Shown here: piece by piece, positions 40,901-53,860 of the stretch
Layout: each line of letters starts with the position of its first letter
How positions within the stretch are numbered: position 1 is the stretch's first letter
From: Oasisia sp. SBJ-2009
Taxonomy: Eukaryota > Annelida > Polychaeta > Sabellida > Siboglinidae
Direction: 5' to 3'
Length of the DNA stretch: 64,000 bases
Assembly: GCA_964017155.1 (NCBI GenBank)
Contig: OZ024861.1
Coordinates: 21,383,213 to 21,447,212, forward strand
Notes under the pieces: generated by a model
The model's input: only the letters and a program-made list of their open reading frames with translations
The model's database searches: none
What the model was told of the DNA's origin: nothing
Program-made: the position numbers and the translations under genes

Positions 40901-43864
40901 CATCCATCCAACCACCCCTACTTAACGCATCCATCCAACCAACCCTACTTAACGTATCAATCCAACCACTCCTACCTAATGCTTCCATTCAATCACCCCT
41001 ACTTATCCAATACATTCAACCACCCGTACTTAACGCATCCATCCAATTACCCACACTTGCCGTATCACTCCAACCATTCCTACTCAACGCATCTATCCAA
41101 CCACCTGACTAAGCGCACTGATCCAACCACCCCTACGTAACGCATCCATCCAACCACCCCTACATAACGCATCCATCCAACCACCCCTAGTTAACGTATC
41201 AATCCAACCATTCCTACCTAATGCATCCGTTCAATCACCCCTTCTTAACGTATCAATCCAACCACTCCTACTTAACGCATCCATCCAAACACCCCTACTT
41301 ATCGCATCCATCCAACCACCCCTATTTAACGCATCCATCCAACCACCCCATTTAACGTATCCATCCAACAACCCCTACTTAATGCATCCAGCCAATCACC
41401 TCTACTTAATACATCCATCTAACCACCCCTACTTTACGCATCCATCCAACCTCCCCTACTTAATGCTTCCATCCATTCACCTCTACTTAAAGCATCCAAC
41501 AACCAACCTACATAACGCATCCATTCAACCTCCCCTACATAAAGCATCCATTCAACTACCCCTACTTAACCCATCCATCCAAGCACCCCTACTTATCCAA
41601 TCCATTCATCCACCCGTACTTAACGCACCCATCCAATCACCCCTACTTAGCGCATCCATCCAACCACTCCTGCTTAGCGTATCCATCCAACCACTCCTAC
41701 TTAGCGCATCCATCCAATCACTCCTACTTAGCGCATCCATCCAACCACCCCTATTTAACGCATCCGTCCAACAACCCCTACATAACTCATCAATCCAACC
41801 ACCCCTTATTATCGCATCCATTCAACCACCCCTACATAACGCATCCATCCAACCACCCTTACATAACGCATCTATTCAATAAGCCCTACTCAACGCATCC
41901 ATCCTACCATCCCTACTTAATGCATCCATCCAACAACCCCTGTGTAACGCATCCATCCAACAACCTCAAATTAATGCATCCATCAATTCACCTCCACTTA
42001 GTATATCCATCCATTCACCTCTACTTAACGAATCCATCCAAAAACCTCTTCTTATCGTTTCCATTCATTCACCTCTACTTAACGCATCCATCCAACCAGC
42101 GATACATAACGTATCCCTCCAACCACCCCTATTTAACGCATCCATTCAAACACCCGTACTTCAAGCATCCATCCAACCACCCCTACATAACGCATCCATT
42201 CAACCACCCCTACTTAACGCATCCATCCAGCCACCCCTATTTAACATATCCCTCCAATCTCCCATACTTAATGCAGCCATCCAAACACCCCTATTTAACG
42301 CATCCATCCATTCAACTCAACTTAATGCATCCATCCAACCACCCCTACGAAACGCATCCATCCATTCACCTCTACTTAAAGCATCCAACAACCACGCCTA
42401 CGTAACGAATCCATTCAACCACCACTACATGACACATCCATCCAACCACCCTTACTTAACGCATCCATTCAAGCACCCCTACTTAACGCATCCACCCGAG
42501 CACCCCTACTTATCCAATCCATTCAACCACCCCTACTTAACGCATCCATCCATTCACCTCTACTTAAAGCACCCAACAACCATCCCTACATAACACACCC
42601 ATTCAACCACCACTACATAACGCATCTATCCAACCACCCCTACATAACGCATCCATTCAAACACCCCTACTTAATGCATCCATCCAAACACCCCTAGTTA
42701 TAGAATCCATTCAACCACCCGTACTTATCGCATCCACCCAATCACCCCTACTTAACGCATCCATCCCACCACTCCTACTTACCGAATCCATCCAACCATT
42801 CCTACTCAACGTATCTATCCAACCACCTTACTAAGCGCACTGATCCAACCACCCCTATTTAACGCATCCGTCCAACCACCCTATTAAAGCATCCATTCAA
42901 CCACCCCAACATAACGCATCTGTTCAACCAGCCCTGCTTAATGCATCCATCCAACCACCCCTACATAGCGCATCCATCCAACCTCCCCTACTTAATGCTT
43001 CCATCCATTCACCTTAACTTAATGCATCCATCCAACCACACCTACGTATCGCATCCATCCAACCACCCCTACTTATCCAATCCATTCAACCACCCGTACT
43101 TAACGCATCCGTCCAACCACTCCTAATTAGCGCATCCATCCAACCACCCCTATTTACCGCATCCATCCAACCACCCCTACATATCTCATCAATCCAACCA
43201 CCCCTTATTAACACATCCATCCAACCACCCCTACATAACGCATCCATCCAACCAACCCTATTTAACGTATCTATCCAATCTCCCCTACTTAATGCTTCCA
43301 TCCATTCAAATCAACTTAATGCATCCATCCAACCACCTCTACGTAACGCATCCATCCATTCACCTCTACTTAAAACATCCAACAACTACCCCTACATAAC
43401 GCATCCATCCGACCACCCTTACTTAACGCATCCATTCAACCACCCCTACTTAACGCATCCATCCAACCACCTCTACATAATGTATCTATTCAAGCAGCCC
43501 TTCTTAACGCATCCATCCAACCATCCCTACTTAAAGCATCCATCCAACCACCCCTGTGTAACGCATCCATCCAACAACCGCTAATTAATGCATCCATCAA
43601 TTCACCTGTACTTAGTATATCCATCCATTCACCTCTACTTAACGAATCCATCCAACCACCTCTTCATATTGTATCCATCCATTCACGTCTACTTAACGCG
43701 TCCATGCAACCAGCCCTACATAACGTATCCCTCCAACCACCTCTATTTAACGCTTCAATTCAAACACCCGTACTTAAAGCATCCATCCAAACACCCCTAC
43801 ATAACGCATCCATTCAACCACCCCTACTTAACGCATCCATCCAGCCACACCTACATAAGATATC
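37966..43864 (+). repeat. 5899-bp large duplication, copy 2
   Basis: Near-identical partner of 32,067-37,965. It ends at about 43,864, where copy 1 continues AATTAACGCATCC and this copy continues CTTAACGCATCCATGAAAAC into HOR-D. Confidence 0.9.
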
Positions 43865-46800
43865 CATTCAACCACCCCTACTTAACGCATCCATGAAAAC
43901 ACCCCTACTTATCGCATCCATCCAACCACTCCTAATTAACGCATCCACCCAACCAACCTACTTAGCGCATTCATCCAATAACCCCTACTTTACGCATCCA
44001 TCGAAACACAACCAACCCTACATAACGTATCAATCCAACTACTCCTACTTAAAGCATAAATACAACCACCCCAATATAACGCATCCATTCAACCACCCCT
44101 ACCTAACGCATTCATCCAACCACCCCCACATAACGCATCCATTAAACCACCCCTATTTAACGCATCCATCCAACCACCCCTAATTAGCCATCCATTCAAC
44201 CAACCGTACTTAGCGCATCCATCCAATCACCCCTATTTAACGCATCCATCCAACCATTCCTACTTAACGTATCCATCCAGCCACTCCTACTTAACGTATC
44301 CCTCCAACCACCCATATTTAACCCTTCCATTCAAACACCCGTACTTAAAGCATTCATCCAACCACCCCTATATAACGTACACATTCAACCACCCGTACTT
44401 AGCGCATCCATTCAACCACCCCTATATAACGCATCAATTCAAACACCTGTACTTAAAGCATCCACCCAACCACCCCTACATAACGGATCCATTCAACCAC
44501 CCTTACTTAACGCATCCATCCAACCACCCAAACATAACGCATCCATTCATTCACCCCTACTTAGCGCATCCATCAAAACACCCCTACTTATCGCATCCAT
44601 CCAACCACTCCTACTTAACGTATCCATCCAACCACTCCTAATTAACGCAGCCACCCAACCAACCTACTTAGCGCATTCATCCAACCATCCCTTTTTAACG
44701 CATCCATCCAACCACCCGTATTTAACATATCCATCCAACCACTCCTACTTAACGCAGCCATCCAAACAATCTACTTTGCCCATTCATCCAACCACCCCTA
44801 CTTGACGCATCCATTCAAACACCCCTACTTAAAGTATCCATCGAACCACCCCTTCTTAGCGCATCCATCCAAACACCCCTACTTCACGCATCCATCGAAC
44901 CACCCCTACTTAATGCTTCCATCCATTCACCTCAACTTAGTGCATCTATCCAACCACCAATACTTAGCGCATCCATCCAACCACCCCTAATGAACGCATC
45001 CATCCAACCACAGCTACATAACGCCTCCACCCAACCACTCCTACTTAACGCATCCATCCAACCACCCCTTCTTAACGCATCCATCCATTCACCTCTACTT
45101 AAAGCACCCAACAAACACCCCTACATTGCACATCCAATCAACCACCACTACATAACGCATCCATCCAACCACCCCTACTTAATGCATCCATCCAAACAAC
45201 CCTACTTAACGTATCAATCCAACCACTCCTACCTAATGCTTCCATTTAATCACCCCTTCTTAACGTATCAATCCAACAACTCCTACTTAATGCATCCATC
45301 CAATCTCCCCTACTTAACGCATCCATCCAACCACCCCTACTTAACGTATCCATCCATCTACCCCTACTTAATGCATCTATCCAATCACCTGTACTTAATA
45401 CATCCATCCAACCATCCCTACATAACGTATCCATCCAACCTTCCCTACTTAATCCTTCCATCCATTCACCTCGCACCCATCCAACCACCCCTACGTAACG
45501 CATCCATCCAACCACACCGACATAACCCATCCATCCAACCACCCCTACATAACGCATCCATCCAACCACTCCTAATTAACGCATCCACCCAACCAACCTA
45601 CTTAGAGCATTCATCCAACCACCCCTTCTTAACGCATCCACCCAACCACCCCTATTTAACGTATCTATCCAATCTACCCTACTTATTGCTTCCATCCATT
45701 CAACTCAACTTAATGCATCCATCCAACCACCCCTACGAAACGCATCCATCCATTCACCTCTACTTAAAGCATCCAACAACCACGCCTACGTAACGAATCC
45801 ATTCAACCACCACTACATAACACATCCATCCAACCACCCTTACTTAACGCATCCATTCAAGCACCCCTACTTAACGCATCCACCCGAGCACCCCTACTTA
45901 TCCAATCCATTCAACCACCCCTACTTAACGCATCCATCCATTCACCTCTACTTAAAGCACCCAACAACCATCCCTACATAACACACCCATTCAACGACCA
46001 CTACATAACGCATCTATCCAACCACCCCTACATAACGCATGCATTCAAACACCCCTACTTAATGCATCCATCCAAACACCCCTAGTTATAGAATCCATTC
46101 AACCACCCGTACTTAACGCATCAACCCAATCACCCCTACTTAACGCATCCATCCAACCACTCCTACTTAACGCATCCATCCCACCACTCCTACTTACCGA
46201 ATCCATCCAACCATTCCTACTCAACGTATCTATCCAACCACCTTACTAAGCGCACTGATCCAACCACCCCTATTTAACGCATCCGTCCAACCACCCTATT
46301 AAAGCATCCATTCAACCACCCCAACATAACGCACCTGTTCAACCAGCCCCGCTTAACGCATCCATCCAACCACCCCTACATAGCGCATCCATCCAACCTC
46401 CCCTACTTAATGCTTCCATCCATTCACCTTAACTTAATGCATCCATCCAACCACACCTACGTATCGCATCCATCCAACCACCCCTACTTATCCAATCCAT
46501 TCAACCACCCGTACTTAACGCATCCATCCAACCACTACTAATTAGCGCATCCATCCAACCACCCCTATTTAACGCATCCATCCAACCACCCCTACATATC
46601 TCATCAATCCAACCACCCCTAATTAACAAATCCATCCAACCACCCCTACATAACGCATCCATCCAACCAACCCTATTTAACGTATCTATCCAATCTCCCC
46701 TACTTAATGCTTCCTTCCATTCAAATCAACTTAATGCATCCATCCAACCACCTCTACGTAACGCATCCATCCATTCACCTCTACTTAAAGCATCCAACAA

Positions 46801-47213
46801 CTACCCCTACATAACGCATCCATCCAACCACTCCTACTTAGCGCATCCATCCAACCACCCCTTCTTATCCAATCCATTCAACCACCCGTACTTAACGCAT
46901 CCATCCAACCACACCTACTTAACGCATCCATCCAACCTCTCTTGCTTAGCGTATCCATCCAACCACCCCTACCTAACGCATCCATCCAACCACTCCTACT
47001 TAGCGCATCCATCCAACCACCCCTATTTACCGCATCCATCCAACCACCCCTACATATCTAATCAATCCAACCACCCCTTATTAACACATCCATTCAACCA
47101 CCCCTACATAAGGCATCCATCCAACCACCTCTACATAACGTATCTATTCAAGCAGCCCTTCTTAACGCATCCATCCAACCATCCCTACTTAAAGCATCCA
47201 TCCAACCACCCCT
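43556..47213 (+). repeat. HOR-D copy 1 (3658 bp)
   Basis: Measured from the landmark GTGTAACGCATCC at 43,556, which recurs at 47,214 and 50,924. The opening 300 bp are also the end of the 5899-bp block. An internal marker near 44,050 is a monomer with a stop-like AAAGCATAAATACAACC variant, which recurs in copies 2 and 3. Confidence 0.87.
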
Positions 47214-50200
47214 GTGTAACGCATCCATCCAACAACCCCTAATTAATGCATCCATCAATTCACCTGTACTTAGTATATCCATCCATTCACCTCTACTTAA
47301 CGAATCCATCCAACCACTTCTTCATATTGTATCCATCCATTCACGTCTACTTAACGCGTCCATGCAACCAGCCCTACATAACGTATCCCTCCAACCACCT
47401 CTATTTAACGCTTCAATTCAAACACCCGTACTTAAAGCATCCATCCAAACACCCCTACATAACGCATCCATTCAACCACCCCTACTTAACGCATCCATCC
47501 AGCCACACCTACATAACGTATCCATTCAACCACCCCTACTTAACGCATCCATCAAAACACCCCTACTTATCGCATCCATCCAACCACTCCTAATTAACGC
47601 ATCCACCCAACCAACCTACTTAGCGCATTCATCCAATAACCCCTACTTTACGCATCCATCCAAACACAACCAACCCTACTTAACGTATCAATCCAACCAC
47701 TCCTACTTAAAGCATAAATACAACCACCCCAATATAACGCATCCATTCAACCACCCCTACCTAACGCATTCATCCAACCACCCCCACATAACGCATCCAT
47801 TAAACCACCCCTATTTAACGCATCCATCCAACCACCCCTAATTAGCCATCCATTCAACCAACCGTACTTAGCGCATCCATCCAATCACCCCTATTTAACG
47901 CATCCATCCAACCATTCCTACTTAACGTATCCATCCAGCCACTCCTACTTAACGTATCCCTCCAACCACCCATATTTAACCCTTCCATTCAAACACCCGT
48001 ACTTAAAGCATCCATCCAACCACCCCTATATAACGTACCCATTCAACCACCCGTACTTAGCGCATCCATACAACCACCCCTATATAACGCATCAATTCAA
48101 ACACCTGTACTTAAAGCATCCACCCAACCACCCCTACATACCGGATCCATTCAACCACCCTTACTTAACGCATCCATCCAACCACCCAAACATAACGCAT
48201 CCATTCATTCACCCCTACTTAACGCATCCATCAAAACACCCCTACTTATCGCATCCATCCAACCACTCCTACTTAACGTATCCATCCAACCACTCCTAAT
48301 TAACGCATCCACCCAACCAACCTACTTAACGCATCCATCCAACCACCCGTATTTAACATATCCATCCAACCACTCCTACTTAACGCAGCCATCCAAACAA
48401 CCTACTTTGCCCATTCATCCAACCACCCCTACTTGACGCATCCATTCAAACACCCCTACTTAAAGTATCCATCGAACCACCCCTTCTTAGCGCATCCATC
48501 CAAACACCCCTACTTCACGCATCCATCGAACCACCCCTACTTAATGCTTCCATCCATTCACCTCAACTTAGTGCATCTATCCAACCACCAATACTTAGCG
48601 CATCCATCCAACCACCCCTAATGAACGCATCCATCCAACCACAGCTACATAACGCATCCACCCAACCACTCCTACATAACGCATCCATCCAACCACCCCT
48701 TCTTAGCGCATTCATCCAACCCCCCCTACGTAACGCATCCATCCATTCACCTCTACTTAAAGCACCCAACAAACACCCCTACATTGCACATCCAATCAAC
48801 CACCACTACATAACGCATCCATCCAACCACCCCTAAATATGGCATCCATCCAACCACCCCTACTTAATGCATCCATCCAAACAACCCTACTTAACGTATC
48901 AATCCAACCACTCCTACCTAATGCTTCCATTTAATCACCCCTTCTTAACGTATCAATCCAACAACTCCTACTTAATGCATCCATCCAATCTCCCCTACTT
49001 AACGCATCCATCCAACCACCCCTACTTAACGTATCCATCCATCTACCCCTACTTAATGCATCTATCCAATCACCTGTACTTAATACATCCATCCAACCAT
49101 CCCTACATAACGTATCCATCCAACCTTCCCTACTTAATCCTTCCATCCATTCATCTCGCATCCATCCAACCACCCCTACGTAACGCATCCAACCAACCAC
49201 CCCGACATAACCCATCCATCCAACCACCCCTACATAACGCATCCATCCAACCACTCCTAATTAACGCATCCACCCAACCAACCTAATTAGAGCATTCATC
49301 CAACCACCCCTTCTTAACGCATTCACCCAACCACCCCTATTTAACGTATCTATCCAATCTACCCTACTTATTGCTTCCATCCATTCAACTCAACTTAATG
49401 CATCCATCCAACCACCCCTACGAAACGCATCCATCCATTCACCTCTAGTTAAAGCATCCAACAACCACGCCTACGTAACGAATCCATTCAACCACCACTA
49501 CATAACACATCCATCCAACCACCCTTACTTAACCTCCAATCAAGCACCCCTACTTAACGCATCCACCCGAGCACCCCTACTTATCCAATCCATTCAGCCA
49601 CCCCTACTTAACGCATCCATCCATTCACCTCTACTTAAAGCACCCAACAACCATCCCTACATAACACACCCATTCAACCACCACTACATAACGCATCTAT
49701 CCAACCACCCCTACATAACGCATCCATTCAAACACCCCTACTTAATGCATCCATCCAAACACCCCTAGTTATATAATCCATTCAACCACCTGTACTTAAC
49801 GCATCCACCCAATCACCCCTACTTAACGCATCCATCCAACCACTCCTACTTAACGCATCCATCCCACCACTCCTACTTACCGAATCCATCCAACCATTCC
49901 TTCTCAACGTATCTATCCAACCACCTTACTAAGCGCACTGATCCAACCACCCCTATTTAACGCATCCGTCCAACCACCCTATTAAAGCATCCATTCAACC
50001 ACCCCAACATAACGCATCTGTTCAACCAGCCCTGCTTAACGCATGCACCCAACCACCCCTACATAGCGCATCCATCCAACCTCCCCTACTTAATGCTTCC
50101 ATCCATTCACCTTAACTTAATGCATCCATCCAACCACACCTACGTATCGCATCCATCCAACCACCCCTACTTATCCAATCCTTTCAACCACCCGTACTTA

Positions 50201-50923
50201 ACGCATCCATCCAACCACTCCTAATTAACGCATCCATCCAACCACCCCTATTTAACGCATCCATCCAACCACCCCTACATATCTCATCAATCCAACCACC
50301 CCTAATTAACACATCCATCCAACCACCCCTACATAACGCATCCATCCAACCAACCCTATTTAACGTATCTATCCAATCTCCCCTACTTAATGCTTCCTTC
50401 CATTCAAATCAACTTAATGCATCCATCCAACCACCTCTACGTAACGCATCCATCCATTCACCTCTACTTAAAGCATCCAACAACTACCCCTACATAACGC
50501 ATCCATCCGACCACCCTTACTTAACGCATCCATTCAACCACCCCTACTTAACGCATCCATCCAATCACCCCTACTTATCCAATCCATTCAACCACCCTTA
50601 CTTAACGCATCCATCCAACCACACCTACTTAACGCATCCATCCAACCTCTCTTGCTTAGCGTATCCATCCAACCACCCCTACTTAACGCATCCATCCAAC
50701 CACTCCTAATTAGCGCATCCATCCAACCACCCCTATTTACCGCATCCATCCAACCACCCCTACATATCTAATCAATCCAACCACCCCTTATTAACACATC
50801 CATTCAACCATCCCTACATAACGCATCCATCCAACCACCTCTACATAACGTATCTATTCAAGCAGCCCTTCTTAACGCATCCATCCAACCATCCCTACTT
50901 AAAGCATCCATCCAACCACCCCT
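47214..50923 (+). repeat. HOR-D copy 2 (3710 bp)
   Basis: Collinear with copy 1 with several indels of one or a few monomers (offset 3658 at the start, about 3631 at 48,433, about 3685 at 48,931). The poly-C run at 48,720-48,726 has 7 C, where the homologous run at 28,510-28,520 has 11. Confidence 0.87.
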
Positions 50924-53184
50924 GTGTAACGCATCCATCCAACAACCCCTAATTAATGCATCCATCAATTCACCTGTACTTAGTATATCCATCCATTCAC
51001 CTCTACTTAACGAATCCATCCAACCACCTCTTCATATTGTATCCATCCATTCACGTCTACTTAACGCGTCCATGCAACCAGCCCTACATAACGTATCCCT
51101 CCAACCACCTCTATTTAACGCTTCAATTCAAACACCCGTACTTAAAGCATCCATCCAAACACCCCTACATAACGCATCCATTCAACCATCCCTACTTAAC
51201 GCATCCATCCAGCCACACCTACATAACGCATCCATTCAACCACCCCTACTTAACGCATCCATCAAAACACCCCTACTTATCGCATCCATCCTACCACTCC
51301 TAATTAACGCATCCACCCAACCAACCTACTTGACGCATCCATCCAAACACAACCAACCCTACTTAACGTATCAATCCAACCACTCCTACTTAAAGCATAA
51401 ATACAACCACCCCAATATAACGCATCCATTCAACCACCCCTACCTATCGCATTCATCCAACCACCCCCACATAACGCTTCCATTAAACCACCCCTATTTA
51501 ACGCATCCATCCAACCACCCCTAATTAGCCATCCATTCAACCAACCGTACTTAGCGCATCCATCCAATCACCCCTACTTAACGCATCCATCCAACCATTC
51601 CTACTTAACGTATCCATCCAGCCACTCCTACTTAACGTATCCCTCCAACCACCCATATTTAACCCTTCCATTCAAACACCCGTACTTAAAGCATCCATCC
51701 AACCACCCCTATATAACGTACCCATTCAACCACCCGTACTTAGCGGATCCATACAACCACCCCTATATAACGCATCCATTCAACCACCCCTACTTAACGC
51801 ATCCATCCAGCCAACCGTACTTAACGCATCCATCCAACCACTCCTACTTATCGTATCCACCCAACCACTCCTACTTAACGCATCCATCCAACAACCCTAC
51901 TTAGAGCATTCACCCAACCACCCCTACTTAACGCATCCATACAACCACCCCTATTTAATGTATCCATCCAATCTCCCCTACATAACGCATCCATCCAACC
52001 TCCCCTACTTAATGCTTCTATCCATTCATCTCAACTTAAAGCATCCAACAACCACCCCTACATAACGAATCCATTCAGCCACCCTTACTTAACGCATCCA
52101 TTCAACCACCCCTACTTAACGCATCCATCCAAGCACCCCTACTTGTCCAATCCATTCAACCACCCGTTCTTAACGCATCCATCCAATCACCCCTACTTAA
52201 CGCATCCATCCAACCACTCCTACTTAGCGCCTCCATCCTACCACTCCTAATTAACGCATCCACCCAACCAACCTACTTGACGCATCCATCCAAACACAAC
52301 CAACCCTACTTAACGTATCAATCCAACCACTCCTACTTAAAGCATAAATACAACCACCCCAATATAACGCATCCATTCAACCACCCCTACCTATCGCATT
52401 CATCCAACCACCCCCACATAACGCTTCCATTAAACCACCCCTATTTAACGCATCCATCCAACCACCCCTAATTAGCCATCCATTCAACCAACCGTACTTA
52501 GCGCATCCATCCAATCACCCCTACTTAACGCATCCATCCAACCATTCCTACTTAACGTATCCATCCAGCCACTCCTACTTAACGTATCCCTCCAACCACC
52601 CATATTTAACCCTTCCATTCAAACACCCGTACTTAAAGCATCCATCCAACCACCCCTATATAACGTACCCATTCAACCACCCGTACTTAGCGGATCCATA
52701 CAACCACCCCTATATAACGCATCCATTCAACCACCCCTACTTAACGCATCCATCCAGCCAACCGTACTTAACGCATCCATCCAACCACTCCTACTTATCG
52801 TATCCACCCAACCACTCCTACTTAACGCATCCATCCAACAACCCTACTTAGAGCATTCACCCAACCACCCCTACTTAACGCATCCATACAACCACCCCTA
52901 TTTAATGTATCCATCCAATCTCCCCTACATAACGCATCCATCCAACCTCCCCTACTTAATGCTTCTATCCATTCATCTCAACTTAAAGCATCCAACAACC
53001 ACCCCTACATAACGAATCCATTCAGCCACCCTTACTTAACGCATCCATTCAACCACCCCTACTTAACGCATCCATCCAAGCACCCCTACTTGTCCAATCC
53101 ATTCAACCACCCGTTCTTAACGCATCCATCCAATCACCCCTACTTAACGCATCCATCCAACCACTCCTACTTAGCGCCTCCATC
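50924..53184 (+). repeat. HOR-D copy 3, partial, cut by the LINE
   Basis: Follows copy 2 to about 51,770, then changes to a different arrangement of monomers (51,770-52,237). The segment from 51,291 is then duplicated. It ends at the (CAT)6 tail of the retrotransposon. Confidence 0.85.
51291..53184 (+). repeat. 947-bp tandem duplication (51,291-52,237 and 52,238-53,184)
   Basis: The phrase CTACCACTCCTAATTAACGC occurs at 51,291 and 52,238, and everything after it repeats at an offset of 947 bp, to CTTAGCGCCTCCATC at 53,170-53,184. I saw no mismatch between the copies by eye. The length is 35 monomers plus 2 bp. The second copy ends where the retrotransposon begins. Confidence 0.92.
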
Positions 53185-53236
53185 CATCATCATCATCATC
53201 ATGCTGTCGGTCGCGAAGCGACAAAGACTGCTTCCA
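53185..53236 (-). other. LINE 3' UTR, hairpin and (ATG)6 tail
   Basis: On the plus strand (CAT)6 occupies 53,185-53,202. Next to it, 53,210-53,222 is an inverted repeat (GTCGC, GAA, GCGAC). An overlapping alternative pairing is TGTCG 53,205-53,209 with CGACA 53,219-53,223. A stem close to a microsatellite tail is a common arrangement at the 3' end of CR1-, L2- and RTE-type LINEs, where the RT binds its RNA. The role here is inferred. Confidence 0.72.
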
Positions 53237-53860
53237 TCACTTGACTCTTGCTCTCCATTTGTCTCTCTGCTGTGAGAGTGATGTCCAGGAGTCGATCTTT
53301 ATGTCTCTCAGCTTCAGGTTTCTCTTGATGGTATCTTTGAACCGGAGACGAGGGCGCCCTCTCTTTCTGTGACCAGAAGACAGTTGAGAGTAGAGAACCT
53401 GCTTCGGTAGCCTGTCTGATGACATCCTCATGAGGTGTCCAGTCCACCGGAGATTCTTTCTGATCAGAAGATCTTCCATAGATGGCAGCCCTGTCCGTTC
53501 GAGTATTTCCTTGTTTGTCACTTTGTCCATCCAGGTTATCCTCATGATCGAACGCAGATGTCGCATCATGAAGGCATGCAACTTTTTCACCTGTCGTCTG
53601 TACACTGTCCAGGCCTCAGCTCCGTATAGGAGGGTGGACAGCACAATTGCACGGTATATCTTGCCTTTAACCCGCATGGACACATGGTGGTTGTTCCAGA
53701 GTCTCTGGCATAGTCGGCCGAAAGATGCACTAGCCTTGGCCATCCTCCTCTGTATTTCGTCGTCAATGCATCCATCACTTGATATAGTGCTTCCGAGGTA
53801 GGTGAATTCCATAACAGAGTTCAGCTTGTTTCCATCAACCATGATATCCTCCTCTCGGGT
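53237..53860 (-). pseudogene. LINE reverse transcriptase, C-terminal part (thumb and tail), out of frame
   Basis: Shifted by one frame from the N-terminal half. RT-related sequence starts at about 53,857 with REEDIMVDG. It continues FTYLGSTISSDG (the conserved block after the palm), LSTLLYGAEAWT, HLRSIMRITWMDKVTN, LRWTGHLMRM and RGRPRLRFKD, and ends at TGA 53,237-53,239. The open frame extends upstream to an ATG at 53,902, but those 15 or so codons are the N-terminal half read out of frame. The TGA lies only 34 nt from the (ATG)6 tail. Confidence 0.9.

Larger units (their letters stand above)
1..53184 (+). repeat. 27-bp satellite array, C-rich strand on top (main array)
   Basis: An uninterrupted tandem array of a 27-bp monomer; a clean consensus copy is at 2088-2114. 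The monomer starts with two CATC units, has a CCACCCC core and ends TACTTAACG. The consensus has 13 C, 8 A, 5 T and 1 G, so it is extremely strand-asymmetric. Neighbouring monomers differ at a handful of positions (CAACCA/CATTCA/CAATCA, CTACTT/CTACAT/CTATTT, AACG/AGCG/AATG/AAAG), while distant blocks are nearly identical, which is the pattern of higher-order repeats. A recurrent divergent monomer reads CCATTCACCTCAACTTAATG. Long ORFs arise only because 27 is a multiple of three. No gene was found inside. Confidence 0.97.

Noticed and set aside
1..53184. CRISPR array
   Set aside because: Monomers are directly adjacent with no unique spacers and no cas genes, and the window is eukaryotic.
51291..53184. 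947-bp repeat as a giant target-site duplication of the LINE
   Set aside because: Both copies lie on the same side of the element; the right flank does not repeat it.
53430..53801. Plus-strand ORFs inside the LINE (for example 53,430-53,801, 53,881-54,174, 55,462-55,884)
   Set aside because: They are antisense shadows of the EN-RT coding sequence. They contain no recognisable domain, while the minus strand has clear EN and RT motifs.
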